Positions 22,253-34,290 of a DNA stretch of 64,000 nt are shown in pieces. The notes under the pieces were generated by a model, which searched no databases, had not been told where the DNA came from, and saw only the letters and a program-made list of their open reading frames with translations. Origin of the DNA: Gnomoniopsis sp. IMI 355080 (taxonomy: Eukaryota; Ascomycota; Sordariomycetes; Diaporthales; Gnomoniaceae). The position numbers were made by a program, and so were the translations under genes. Within the stretch, counting starts at the first letter, position 1; every line of letters begins with the position of its first letter. The stretch is from NCBI GenBank assembly GCA_027946555.1, contig JAPEVC010000060.1:100744-164743 (forward strand), given 5' to 3'.

Positions 22253-23691
22253 ATGGCTGGCGCACTCGGAGCCGTCGCTAATCGCGTGTCGACAAAAGTT
22301 CTCACAAAGTCCCAACCCTTGACATCATCTTTACCTCGAACATATGCCACTGTCAGCGCAATACCGCCGAAACCGCATCACCGTGTGGTCATCGTTGGAG
22401 GAGGCACCGCTGGAATCACAGCTGCTGCTCAGCTTGCACGCACAAAAGAGTTTCAAAAGGATGAGATAGCCATCCTTGATCCTGCCAAAGACCACCACTA
22501 TCAAGCCGGATGGACACTCGTTGGCTCGGGCTTGAAGCCTTTGAGTGACATGAGCCGGCCCCTGTCTAGCATCATACCAGAGAACGTCACACATTATCCC
22601 CTTCAGGTGGCCAAGTTTGACCCAGAGAACAACGAGATCAAGACGTCTGATGGCGTGGATGTTTCCTACGAGTATTTGATTGTGGCCCCTGGACTCGAGA
22701 CCAACACTGCTGGTGTCAAGGGGTTGCCAGAGGCCCTGCAGGACCCTAGCAGCAACGTGAGCTCCATCTACTCCAACAAGACCGTCGAGCAGGTATGGAA
22801 AAACATCCAAGCCTTCAAGAGCGGCACTGCCATCTTCACACAGCCCGCTGGCGTGATCAAGTGCGCCGGCGCACCTCAGAAAATCCTGTGGATGGCTCTG
22901 TCACAGTGGGAGAAGGACGGCGTGCGCAAGGAGATTCTGCCTATTTTCGCCACAGGCGGACCTGGTGAGTACTTTGCTATCCTGCAGCAGACTTCTGCCT
23001 TTTCAGCCAAACTAATACCGTCTTAGCTATGTTTGCCGTGCCAAAGTACTCCAAGGCACTCGAGGCACTGCGCGTCCAACGCCAGGTCGAGGGCCTCTTC
23101 CAGCACAACCTGGTCGGAGTGGATGCCAAGAGCAAGGTTGCCACCTTCAAGAACCTGGCAGAGGATGGCAAGGAGGTCCAGAAGGAGTACGACTTCCTGC
23201 ACGTCACTCCGCCCCAGAAGCCTTTTGAATTTGTCGCCAAGTCCCCTCTGGCCGATGCCGCCGGCTGGGTCGACGTCGACAAGACCACCACGCAACACAA
23301 CAAATATCCCAACGTTTTCTCCATCGGCGACGCCTCCTCTCTCCCCAACTCCAAGACCGCCGCTGCTATCACTTCCCAAACCCCCGTGCTCGTCGACAAC
23401 CTGCTCGCCACCATCCGCGGAAACGAGCTCAAGGCCGGCTACACTGGCTATGCTTCTTGCCCCCTCCTGACCGGCCACAACGAGCTGATGCTGTGCGAGT
23501 TCAAGTACGGCGGTGTTCCCGACGAGACTTTCGCCAAGGTACCCGGTATCAACAGCCAGGATATCCCTCGCAAGGCTTTTTACCATCTCAAGAAGGATTT
23601 CTTTCCTTCTGTGTACTGGTCCAGCTACGTCAAAGGCACCTGGTTTGGGCGCAACACATGGTTCAAGCCTGACACTACCAAGACCTTGTAG
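22253..23691 (+). CDS. hmt2: Sulfide:quinone oxidoreductase, mitochondrial
   Basis: Two exons: 22253-22964 and 23027-23691; 458 residues. The 62-base intron has donor GTGAGT, a CTAAT branch and acceptor TAG, and the splice restores TGGPAMFAVPKYS. ATG 22253 (MAGALGA) is chosen because it starts a mitochondrial presequence (residues 1-38, rich in Arg, Ser, Thr). The FAD-binding motif VVIVGGGTAG is at 45-54. The active-site Cys lies in IKCAGAPQK (C204), typical of SQR type II, and the second FAD contact is FSIGDASSL. The enzyme oxidises sulfide to persulfide on the matrix face of the inner membrane and passes electrons to ubiquinone; the fission yeast homologue Hmt2 gives sulfide and heavy-metal tolerance. 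Length and motifs are normal. No partner gene such as a persulfide dioxygenase is adjacent. Confidence 0.93.
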
Positions 23692-25811
23692 AGTATATAT
23701 GAACCAGGGCCATTGGATAGTTCCCAAGTGAATATAGCTCGAATCAAGCAAAACCAACATCATGCCTGGTAACTGGAAATGTCTTCCTCTGATTTCTCAG
23801 GCTGCCGTGCGCTCGATTTCCTCACGCCCTGTTCTACTTCCTGAGTTTTCATGTTTGCAACTCTCGTTACCTTTACCCCTTGATGCACTTGTTAGGCGTT
23901 ATGCCACGGACAGTATAGGTGCTCGGTCAGGTATCGCCGGCCGTCTCTGAACTGTCAGTGTTGCTTCAAGTCCTTTGCATACCACTACGGTAAAGGACCC
24001 TTCTTGCAAAAGCCTTGCCTGGGTTTCATTATGTTCGCCTCCGCCGGGTCATCTGTGGGCCCAGGGCACGTTGATTCAAAATACCATCTTCGTGCACAAA
24101 GTAGTTGTTGCATGTTATTGGTTTCCGACATTATACTTAACCGTCACCGTCGAGGTTTGCGTTGGCTTGCTATTCCTAGTGTCCCAATGATGGACGCTAC
24201 TTCCACTCAACGGGTCGGGCTCCATCAAAGTTGCTTAGAAAACCCTAGGTCGGCGTCTTTAGACATACGAAGAAGAAACCCGAGCCGCTGATAGCATTCT
24301 TGATCTCTCTTGCATCTTGTGTTCCCCAAGCGACTGATTTTGGGCGCCGGGTAACATCCTGCGCTCCATCTAATGAAGCGCCTTGGCACAGAGGCGCTGG
24401 TCAAGTGTCCCGATCTCTGTAGAGCGCAGGCTCGCCCTCTGGGACCATCTGGACTTGACGTACGCTAATGAGTAAATTTTGATCCGCCACTCGCTTCTTC
24501 TCGACAGCGCGTACGCGAACATAGGCGCCAATGAGGCTTTGTGCATGGCAGCTTCGGCTTTAAGCTTGATACCGCCCGGTGATAAATGAGCGAGGCCTCT
24601 GCAGATGTGATTCAGTCGTTTGCCGAATCGCCATAACCACCGCGACAGCGCTTTGCTGCAAGACGTCCGCTACTCTGGTTCTTCCTGATACATACTCCAC
24701 ATGTCGGAAGGAAGGTGGTCGAGCTGTTGAAAGGACCACGAGGGTCGTCACAAGTAGAAACTTGGGCTTTGAGTCGTAACTTTCTAGGTGAATTGTCGTG
24801 GATCTAGTAGAAAGCTTACTTGATTGTACCCACGTCATTGAGCGATACGAGGGTGGAAATAGTCACATCAAGGCATCTTTACTCCGATTCGGACTCTGCC
24901 GCCAGATGCACACGTGGAGGGAACCAAAGTTTGTTCACTTCTCTGTGTCCATGGTAGCCCACCAGTCTGGGCTCGGCTTGCGTGTGATTCCAGAATGGCC
25001 AAATGTCATCTCAGCGTGGAAGTGTTCGCTGTAGTCTTCGGTGGCACCAAAGGTTGCGACCTCAGACGCTGCGATGAATGCTTCTGGCGCATCGATACAA
25101 AAGACGTCTTGCGATTGTGAGACTACCACTTGTCTGCGACGGCAGCACGACAATTTCCAATCCCAATTGCGGCCAAGACTGCATAGTGAGATATGTACTG
25201 CAAGGGTCGTTTATCGTCTTTTGATAATTAGCTTTTTGTACGGAATAGAGTCCATTGTGTTGGGTATTTGTCTGGCAACCACGGAAATGAAATGCTCTTA
25301 TCCGGCGAGCTTGCTGGGCTAGTGCAGCATGCCGGTCCTTGATAAGACGAACCATGACTCCATGAGAGAGGGGCTGAATGTAACTGCGACTGCAACAAGC
25401 CATCACGAACGATTCCCCAGCTTTTCCCAACGAACCCTCACCGTCCTCGACCTGCTAGACTGAGCTAGTTTCCTGTCACGACGTCAGCCTGGGGATCGTC
25501 GCAGCAACGTTACGCCACCTGCATTGCAGTGCGGAGTCGGCCTGGGATGCCCTCACTCGGCTTCCCCCCTCGCAGACAGGCCATCGCGCCGGAATTATAT
25601 CTGATAACAGATTGCGATTAGACGAGGATCATCTGCTTGGCCCGGGGTCGCGTCCCAACCCGCGTCCCCATCTTGCATCTGGGTTGTAGTATGGATCCGG
25701 ATAAATTGGCCACGATGCCCGCTCACCACCATGGCGCTGTCCGCAGTGGCTGGCTCTTCACTTCGAGGGCAGACGGTGCTGTCGTGGATTATAGATAAGA
25801 CGGGGCTTGCG
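23692..25811. other. Intergenic, no gene recognised
   Basis: 2.1 kb between the SQR and GH20 genes. It contains many short ORFs on both strands but none with a domain, signal peptide or consistent splice sites. The GH20 promoter lies at the right end. Confidence 0.45.
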
Positions 25812-28031
25812 ATGAAGTCTAATACGTTGATGAACCTGAAGACGGGCCTTCTTGGCCTGTCAGCAACCTGTGAGTCTACTGATCTCTCTCCGGCTTTACA
25901 CTATTATCATCGCTGACCCGTAGCTACAGCTGCTGTTGTCGCCGACCTTCTGGGGATACCAACCACACCCTATGAGTCGTCTAATGGGTCCTACGCGTTG
26001 TCGAAGATCCAATCGATTGTGGTAGACAGTCAGTATGCCGCAAGTGTGGACGACACTCTGGACACCCTCATCCCACCAACTCTCTACGAGTTCGCGACGA
26101 CCTTCTCTTCAGACCTGGGCAGTAGCTTGGCTATCAATGCCACGGTACTCAATGGAACCAGCGCCTCGTCAGACTCCATCTTCCTCACCCTCGGTGATCC
26201 AGCCGTCTACCTCAATGCCTCTGGCTCGCCTTCTTCCGAAGGCTACACCCTCGATGTGACGGCCTCTGGTATCACTATCACAGCAGCCTCGCCCTTGGGC
26301 GCGTGGTGGGCGACACGCACCCTTCTCCAACAAGCCGCCCTCTCCGCCGACGGGAGTGTACCCCTTGGCAGCGGCACCGACACTCCTGGCTGGGCGACGC
26401 GGGGCATGATGCTCGACGCAGGGCGACACTTCTACCCGGCTTCCTTTCTGACAGAGCTGTGCGCCTACATGAGTTTCTTCAAGCAAAACACCCTCCATCT
26501 GCACCTTAGCGACAATCTCTACAACAACGTCGACATCTACTCCACCGAACGCTCGCTTGAGCTCTACGCGCGCTTCCGGCTTTGGTCCGACGCAGACGCC
26601 CTGGCCGGACTCAATTTGTACAAGAACGAGTCCTACACTCGGGAGGAGTTCGACACCATTCAAAGCAGCTGTGCAGCGCGCGGTGTCACCGTCATTCCTG
26701 AGATCGAGGCGCCGGGCCACGCGCTAGTGATTGTGCAATGGAAACCGGAGTTGGGCTATGACACTGACCTGAGTCTCCTGAATATCAGCCATCCGGAAAC
26801 TATCCCCACCATGAAGACCATCTGGAGCGAGTTCCTGCCGTGGTTCCACACCAAGGTCGTGTCCATTGGTGCGGATGAGTACACCGGCCCTGCAACGGAT
26901 TACAACACCTTTGTGAACGCCATGGCGGTATACATTGCTGCAGAGAGTGGCAAGGACATTCGAATTTGGGGCACATTCCCGCCGATATATAACGGCACCT
27001 ATGAGAATATCTACCAGAATGTTTCAGTGCAGCACTGGGAATACTTTGAGGACGACCCATACTATGACTACATCCTCAACAACTACTCTGTGGTGAACTC
27101 AAACGACGACTTCTACGTTGTCAACAAGTGGGCGCCGCTGGGTGGGTATCTGAATCACATCAACCTGACCAAGACGTTCGAAGGCTCCCCGGACAAGAGC
27201 TTCTGGCGCCCGAACATCTTTGACCAGAGCAATGCCACGGAAAACCCGGCTGCGTCAAACGAGTATGTACTGGGGGCCATCGCACCGCTTTGGAACGATT
27301 ATGGTGCCAACACATCTGTCTACTCGGAGGCGTACTACGCCTGGAGAGACGGCATCCCCGCCCTGGCCGACAAGCAATGGCGCGGAAATCTGACCTCCCC
27401 GGACTTCGCTTCCATCTTCGAAACCCTCCATGCCGCCGTGCCGGGGCAGAACCTGGACCGAGCTATCGCGTCTGTCTCGGACGTCATCTTCAATTATACC
27501 TTTGCCGACAACTCAACCTTCGCCGACAGCTCCCCCAACGCCTTCGCCGTTGACACTGACTGCGCAACCAGCGCCAACCTCATCGAGCTTGATGGATCAT
27601 GCGCCGTGACGACGCCACACGAGTCCAAGGGCCGCAACTACACCCTCACACTATCCTCGCTGACCGTTTCCGCGCTCACGGCGCCGACCAACGCGACGCT
27701 CCTCACTGGCGCCGACTCCACCCTGCTCCTCACGCCCAATATCACCTTTTTCGCTGGCGGCAATTATTTCCGCCTGAACTCCACGGTCCCGCTTAACGAG
27801 ACTGTCGATTTGAGTATCATTGGGCGAGGGAATCGGACATTTGCGTCGGTCACTTCTGCGGCGCGGGGTGTGCTGGTGGATGAGGAGGAGTTCCTTGCCG
27901 TGATGGGGATTAATGGGCTGTATCATCACTGGGCAGAGATTGCGTTCGAGGCGCCATTGAAGACGGTTGGCGGCGAGGCGAGCGGCTGGAGTGGCAAGTT
28001 GGGCGGATTTAGCTTGACTTCTGTAGCATGA
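25812..28031 (+). CDS. Secreted GH20 beta-N-acetylhexosaminidase-type glycosidase
   Basis: Two exons: 25812-25869 and 25924-28031; 721 residues. The 54-base intron (GTGAGT ... CTGAC ... TAG) interrupts the signal peptide (MKSNTLMNLKTGLLGLSAT). GH20 features: an N-terminal alpha/beta domain ending near GAWWATRTLLQQ, then TRGMMLDAGRHF at the start of the barrel, LHLHLSDN, VTVIPEIEAPGHA and the catalytic Asp-Glu pair in SIGADEYTG (D337-E338). GH20 enzymes use substrate-assisted catalysis to release N-acetylglucosamine or N-acetylgalactosamine units (chitobiose, glycans). The rather long chain and Asn/Thr-rich surface with many N-glycosylation sites fit an extracellular enzyme; roughly the last 200 residues form an extra beta-rich domain. 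The LSDN/GADEYTG context is closer to the lacto-N-biosidase-like branch than to classical fungal NagA, so the leaving unit is uncertain. Confidence 0.88.
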
Positions 28032-28113
28032 CTTGGGTAGAACCTCTTTTTAAATAGCATCAATTCATTATTCTTTTCCAAGCAATGCCAACTTTGACCG
28101 ACCCCATACCCTC

Positions 28114-29300
28114 TCATTGGAGCGTATACGTCGTCCCGCAAAAGCTGGGCGCTATCACCGCCGGCATAGCCTGCTCACACATAAACTTGAATCGCCACCC
28201 CGTACAATGCCCCGGCATTAACACGCGCGGCTCTAATGCCTTTAAATCCTCGAGCGACCGCGCCAGCTTCTCTGGCTGATTTTCCGCCAGATGAAACCCA
28301 CCCACAACGCCATACAGCGGCACCACTTCACCACCCCCACCACCAAGCTCCACCGCGTGCCGGCACACGTTAACCACACCTGCGTGACTGCACCCCGTGA
28401 ACACCACCAGCCCTTTACCCTTCAGGTGACACATGACGAGCCGCTCGTCCGCAATGGCCTCGTCGGGGACCCAGGTCTGCGTGGCGGACGAGAAGCGCAC
28501 TGCTCCGCGAATGCCGACCTCGTACTCTGTCCGCCGCGGGATGGCGCCCGAGGCAAGGAAGAAGCCGTCGAGGACGGCGTGCGTGTCGGGGGAGGTGACC
28601 ACGCGCCCGCCGGCGGCCTCAATGGCTGCGAAAGTCGGGTCGGCTTCGAGGGAGATGATGGCGCCGGTGGTGGAATTGAGCATGCCGCGGTGGTCCGGGC
28701 GGTCAGGATGAAGGTCTACGGGGATAGGCTGCTTGTTGTTGTTGTTGTTGTTTTTGGCGGCGTTGATGAGGCGGAGGGCGGCGAGCATGCCGCCCGAGTG
28801 GTCGGTATGCCAGTGCGAGAGGTGGATGTGCTCGATGCGGGCGAGCTGGGCACGCGTGCGTTGGGCGTTGCGCGTGAAGGAGTGTTCTTCGGGGCCGGTA
28901 TCGAAGAGGATGGTGTGGGATTTGGTGTCCTTGGTGGCCGTCTAGATGTGCTGTTGGTCAGTCTACTCGCGTCTACCAAGAGACAGTCGTTTCCCCATTG
29001 GCGAATTGACTGAGGACCAGTACCCAACGATTTTCTTGAAGGAGACGTAGATGAACGCGGGAATCTCCTTACTATCATCAGAGACAGGCCATGTGCACCG
29101 CAGCAGATGTTTGACATTTTCAGTTCAGCTTGGGCGTCGCCTCGGCTGCCATCTGGGGGCAGCGGGTCGAGGGGCACACCTTGCATGAGGCCGGAATACT
29201 GTACTGCCGGGTTGTTGCTCGGCGTGATGGGATCGACTTCATTGTCGACTAGCACTGTGATCTCGATGCTGTCGACCTCAACAAGTCCGTACGACGCCAT
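28114..29300 (-). CDS. Metallo-beta-lactamase-fold hydrolase
   Basis: Two exons on the minus strand: 29300-29073 and 28941-28114; 351 residues. The intron is 131 bases (GTAAGG ... TAG) and the splice joins AHGLSLMI to TATKDTKSHTILFDTGPE, the usual second strand pair of the fold. The zinc-binding motif is HWHTDH (H119, H121, D123, H124), followed by downstream metal ligands in TGCSHAG and MPGHCTG. The order matches the subgroup related to archaeal pterin-biosynthesis (ribofuranosylaminobenzene phosphate synthase-like) hydrolases; the fungal substrate is unknown. A run of six Asn (140-145), encoded by an AAC/CAA microsatellite at 28733-28752, sits in a loop just after the zinc motif. No signal peptide, so probably cytosolic. 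It ends 82 bases from the convergent GH20 gene. Confidence 0.87.
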
Positions 29301-30923
29301 GTTTACAACTGAAAACGACGTCTTGGCCGGCGGAGTGTGGCTTGTTCGTTCACTGTAGAGAGGAAGCCGATATTCAGAGAGGCCTGTTGGTACCTTCCAC
29401 GAACGCTCGGCAGCTATCAGCCCGTTGATAACACGGGCTTGTTACTTTACTTATTCTCTGCCCACAAGTTTTACGACTTTCAATTCAATACGTGAAAACC
29501 ATCTGCTGTCGTGACTTCCGGGTGTTGTTAGCAGGAAGTATTCTTGACAAGCAGCCAGCCAACCTCAGCTGACGATCGGCCGAAAACTTCCCGATGCCCG
29601 ACTTCACGTCATCCCGTCTCAACTCGTCTTGTCGCCGTTCACGTCGCTGAACTCTTCCTACCAGTCACAACTTCCGGATTCGGGAATAATCTGGGAACCT
29701 CGATGACATGGCTTTGGCTCATGGCGATTCGCGCGGACCCTCCGTAGCCCGATCTCGTCCGGATCGAGCCGTGCTCCGCCAAGGCCGTGACACATGTACG
29801 GCGCGTCAACTCAACAGACGACACGGCGATCTCGACGACCTCGCGTCCGGCGTGGGCAGCGATGCGGATCGCTAAGAGGCCACGACGAATGACTAGGATC
29901 AATGAGTCCCGAGGACAATTCAACGAATTTCACCGTCTCTGTCTCCGCTATCGATCAGGGTGTCGAGTTTTGGTCTTTTGCTTGAGACTGGAAGACCCAC
30001 AACTCACGATCCGGGCCCACCTCCCCAGATATTTTCCGTTAGCGTTTGTCCGAGAATGATAGCCCGTACTGTACATCATGAGCGTCTCGGCAGCTTCCTG
30101 CCGCCATGCAGTTTGGAAGCTTTGGATAAGCATGGTTTATCTTCGTCGGCTGGGCTTGGCGAATGACAGACTTCTCTCACCTGACTCCTGTCATCCCTTG
30201 ACGGAATTACTCGGAAATATTCTGTACGGCCGAAGTCATTTCCCAAGCATTTGCGGCGCCCAAAGCGTTGACGGAAGTCGGTAAGGGAGCCTCGTCAATG
30301 TCTCGCCCTGGTGTTGCACCGACTGCCGAGCATTTGCGAGCCAACGCAGCCAGCCCTACGACGGGTGAAGGGCCTGTGGGCGGATGTCGCGTACACCCCC
30401 TGATTTGGAAATACCACCCATCCCTGCGAGTGATGGGGTGGCCGCGCAACTCTGCCACGCGACGACGTACTGTACTTGTATGTACAGTGCTTGGGATATG
30501 AACGACAACACCTGAGCCACTGCATAGCCCTACAGAACCACATTTCACCTACGAAGCACAGCATGACCGTGTGCCCTGCAGAAGATTCGCACCCCTCAAC
30601 CTGACCTATTTTGCGCCACAGCTGTCGACAAAACAGATACAGGGTATGGGAAACCAGCCAACGTCAAGGATGTCTGAAAATACTCGAGGCGACTGGGCGA
30701 TGGGGCCTGTATGTCTATTCGCCGAATGGCGGGATGGCATCGCAGGCCCACATGGGGTTGCGTTGAGGACGTCAGCTTTTTGTGTACTATGTACGCGGTG
30801 GTAGTCACTCGCTCTTGCGGTGCCCCACAAGTCTTGTCGATGCTATCAAAGGCCTTTTCCCCATGTCTGCCCTCGTCCTCCTCGAATTTCACCTCAGTTA
30901 TTTTTGAAAAGCTCGCCGTCAAG
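29301..30923. other. Divergent intergenic region
   Basis: 1.6 kb between the starts of the MBL-fold gene (minus) and the arylsulfotransferase gene (plus), so it should hold both promoters. The short ORFs inside show no protein features. Confidence 0.5.
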
Positions 30924-32817
30924 ATGCTGTCTCATCTGGATCTTCAGATGCTCGGCCTTGGTGTTCTTGCTCTCGGGACGCTTGTCAGCGGCGATGTATT
31001 TTCTGAAGACTACACCAAGTATAACGACGCGGAATATGGAAAACAGCCCACGCAGACCTTCGTGTCGAACCCAGACGTCGTTGCGCCACTTATCCAAGTT
31101 AATATCTGGGATGAGGACAAGATATCACCAACCGGTGGCTCGCATATCTTCATCCGCCACGACTATGGGAACTCTAGTCCGTTGATTCTCGACGCAACCG
31201 ACCTGAGTGTGGTCTACATGAACCGCTCCTTCGACCGTACCAGTGATATTCGAGTGCAGAAAATCGGCAATGAAAGCTACGTGACGTTCTACTCTGGAAG
31301 CATTGTCGACGGCCACGGCGTGGGGGATGGCCTCGTACTGGACAATCATTATCACGAGGCGTTCAAGGTAAATGTGCATAACCTGTCGGTGAAGAACGAC
31401 CTGCACGAGTTTCAATTCACCGATCAGGGAACTGCTCTGATCACAGCATACCCTGAAATACGCATGGATTTGCGGAAGTGGCGGGGATCCAGCCGTGGCT
31501 ATCTTCTAGATGGAGTTTTTCAAGAGGTCGACATCAAGACAGGTGAGGTGCTGTTCCAGTGGGAAGCCTCCAAGCACGTTGATCCCGCCGACTCTTACTA
31601 CAAGGTTGAGCGAAAGTGGGATTTCTTCCACATCAATAGTCTGGAAAAGGTAAGTACCTAGACAAGTCTACTGTGTGCGGTCCCAGTCGAGCTAGGCTAA
31701 CAAGACTACAGTCCCGCGACGGCAATTATCTAGTCTCGGCCCGCCACATGCACTCTATCTATATGATCAACGGCCAGACTGGCGAGATTATGTGGACGCT
31801 CGGCGGCAAGAAGAATCAATTCAAAGAGATCGCCGCCGTCGATGGCGCCAATAAGTCCGGTGACGACCTCCTCACTTTTGCATGGCAACATCATGCACGC
31901 TTTGTTAATGGCAACGAGAACGAGATCACATTTTTTGACAATCACGCCCTCACAACCCAGCATGATTGCCAAAGTGACTGTAGCCGCGGGCTGCGCATCC
32001 GACTAGACTTCAATACGGATCCCCAAAACCCGACAGTACAGATCTTGACCGAGTATTTACACCCGCAGTCGTTGCAGGCCCAGAGCCAGGGGAGTGTTCA
32101 GACACTGGAGGATGGCAGTGGAAATGTGTTTGTTGGCTGGGGGCGGTGCCCGACGTTCACTGAACATACCGCGGAAGGGGAGGCCGTCATGGACGTTCAG
32201 TTCTCTCCATGGCATACCCAGACGAACACAATTGCCTTGGACAACTACCGCGCGTATCGCATGGACTGGAAGGCGACACCGGATTGGAACCCGGATGTCA
32301 TGTCTAAGAAAGAAAATGGAGTGGTGACTGTGTATGCGAGTTGGAACGGGGCCACAGAGGTGAAGGCCTGGGCATTCGTAGGTCCTCCGCGGTGATTCCC
32401 ATTCCTGGCCCAGATATTAACACAACATCGCAGCTCGCAAGCAACGAAAGCATTGACCTCTATGGTCCCAGTAACGTCGCCGCCATCGTCCCCCGCGACG
32501 GTTTCGAAACCTCTTTCGCCCTCGCCTATCCCGCCCGCTTTGCCCGTGCCGCCGCCCTCGACGCCGACTGGAACATCCTCGGGTCTTCGGGCATCGTAGA
32601 CATATCGAATGAATTAGTCCATGCCGATGTGGAGCCTGTCACGAACGTCAAGGAGTCAAAGCATGTGGTGTTTACGGATGAGGGCGCAGGGTATAGTGCC
32701 ACGACACACGAGGACTATCCGGGTCAGAGCACGATATTCGGGATACCGCTTGGGTGGCCAACTGTGCTTTGCGTAGGGCTGTTGGCCGGACTTTGGGCGG
32801 CAGCGCGGTTTTTCTGA
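30924..32817 (+). CDS. Arylsulfotransferase-family (ASST-like) secreted, membrane-anchored protein
   Basis: Three exons: 30924-31649, 31712-32377, 32434-32817; 591 residues. Introns are 62 and 56 bases, both phase 0, with donors GTAAGT and GTAGGT and CAG acceptors. ATG 30924 opens a signal peptide (about residues 1-23). The body shows the repeated blades typical of the fungal Arylsulfotransf_2 family: SHIFIRHDYG, SPLILDATDL, YLLDGVFQEVDIKTGEVLFQW, WDFFHINSLEKSRDGNYLVS, YMINGQTGEIMWTLGGKKNQF and FAWQHHARFVN. The conserved His of HHARF is at the place of the catalytic His in bacterial ASST, but the transfer reaction is unproven in fungi. The C-terminus ends in a single hydrophobic helix (VLCVGLLAGLWAAARFF), suggesting a membrane anchor facing outward. 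Confidence 0.87.
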
Positions 32818-34060
32818 GCGGGGGCTTGTGAAACGAATTCGCTTCGTGATATTTCTCCCGACAATCCGGGTACTGCCTGGATAGGCACAGCCCCTTGACT
32901 CAACACGCTTCTGCAGTCAACTGTCGGGAACTATTCGCTTCCCTAAATGTCAGCGGCGTAGATTCAATCCGGTCTCGTTGCACCGGCATGGAAATGGATC
33001 CGAGCACAGTCCAGCGCGCCCACCTCGATGGCGACTACTGGCCGACCAGGCGCAGCTACATGCCCTCGATCCGGAGCCGCCGTCAACTCAAAGTAGACCA
33101 CGCCACAGGATAGGCAGACGTAAACGGCAGTCATCATGCCGTCGATGCATCGAATTCCACATCAGGCAAAAGTTGGCCCTTCGCGTTGGAAAAGACATTT
33201 CTACATTGAGCAGGCCATCATTTCGGAAGGAAGCGAGGCCGCTCAAAAAAATGGGACGAGCAGGTAGCGCCTGGTCTTGGCATTCGACCCGCCATGATGG
33301 TGCGGCACGTGTGGGATTGTCGGCCCAAAACGTTAGCGTACTGGCCTCGGTTGTCCAGTGCTAATGCTTTGGGCCATGTGAATATGAAGGTGACGGGGAA
33401 AATTTGTGGACGTGGAACAGGCGGAATTTCCAGGCGTTTTTGCAATTTTGTGCTTTTCATAGCAGTTGGCGTTGGTTGCTTCGTGTACTTCTCCGGCGTT
33501 TGTGTCTTACATAGTGTACTTGCCTGATGGCATGTTGATACCCACGCCTTGTTTGGTGCCAATTGAGAACAATTGAAACTCAAGCGAGGAGTCTCGCCGT
33601 GCTTACTGGCCCATCTCACTGTCGTCGAGAATGACTGTCGAGTTTACCATGCTGAAGGCCCAACCCCCACCCTTCAAAATTCTCGTTTTCCTCCCCGCTA
33701 CCTTATTCAAAGAGTGGATGATTTCATTCAAGCTCATCGCCGGAACACCTGATCTGTGCTTGCGGAACAACATCGCGTCGTTACCTAGAAACAAGGACAA
33801 TGCCCAGTATAAAGTAGACTCACAGGTTCATTTCCCATACTAGATATGGCAAGGATATGAAAACCCATAACATTGGTAGCCAATATGCAACCCTCGCTCT
33901 TTGTTCTTGTCTCCGTATGTTTACACTTACTTTATATCATAATACATTCGTGAAAAAAATCGGGAAATGCTCCAGTTCAATGTCGTCGAGGCGGGACCAC
34001 TGGTTCGACCGCCTCATGCCCCCCCCCCTTTCACAAATACCCAAGCCTTGTCACTTTCAT
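32818..34060. other. Intergenic between convergent genes
   Basis: 1.2 kb between the ends of the arylsulfotransferase gene (plus) and the HsbA gene (minus). No gene recognised. A run of ten C lies at 34019-34028, close to the HsbA stop codon. Confidence 0.5.
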
Positions 34061-34290
34061 CTACGCAGCACCACCTCCCAACAAAGCACCCAAACCTCCA
34101 GCACCACCAGCCGCGCCACCGGTAGCACCAGCACCACCAGCACCACCTGTCAAACCACCGAGCAGGGCACCGAGACCGCCAGCACCTCCAGCAGCTCCCG
34201 TTGCGCCACCAGCACCTCCTGCACCACCCGTCAAGCCACCGAGCAAGGCACCGAGACCTCCATCAGCGCCAGCTGCTGCTGGAGCTGCCG
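34061..34290 (-). repeat. Tandem coding repeat: Gly/Ala/Leu units in HsbA tail
   Basis: The last exon encodes three imperfect copies of a unit built from GLGALLGGL and GGAGGAG. At the DNA level the units share long identical stretches rich in CCACC/GGTGG, so copy number could change by slippage. Confidence 0.8.

Noticed and set aside
28291..29013. 240-residue plus-strand ORF, Gly/Val-rich
   Set aside because: Antisense to the MBL-fold gene, whose zinc motif and splice make the minus strand the real one.
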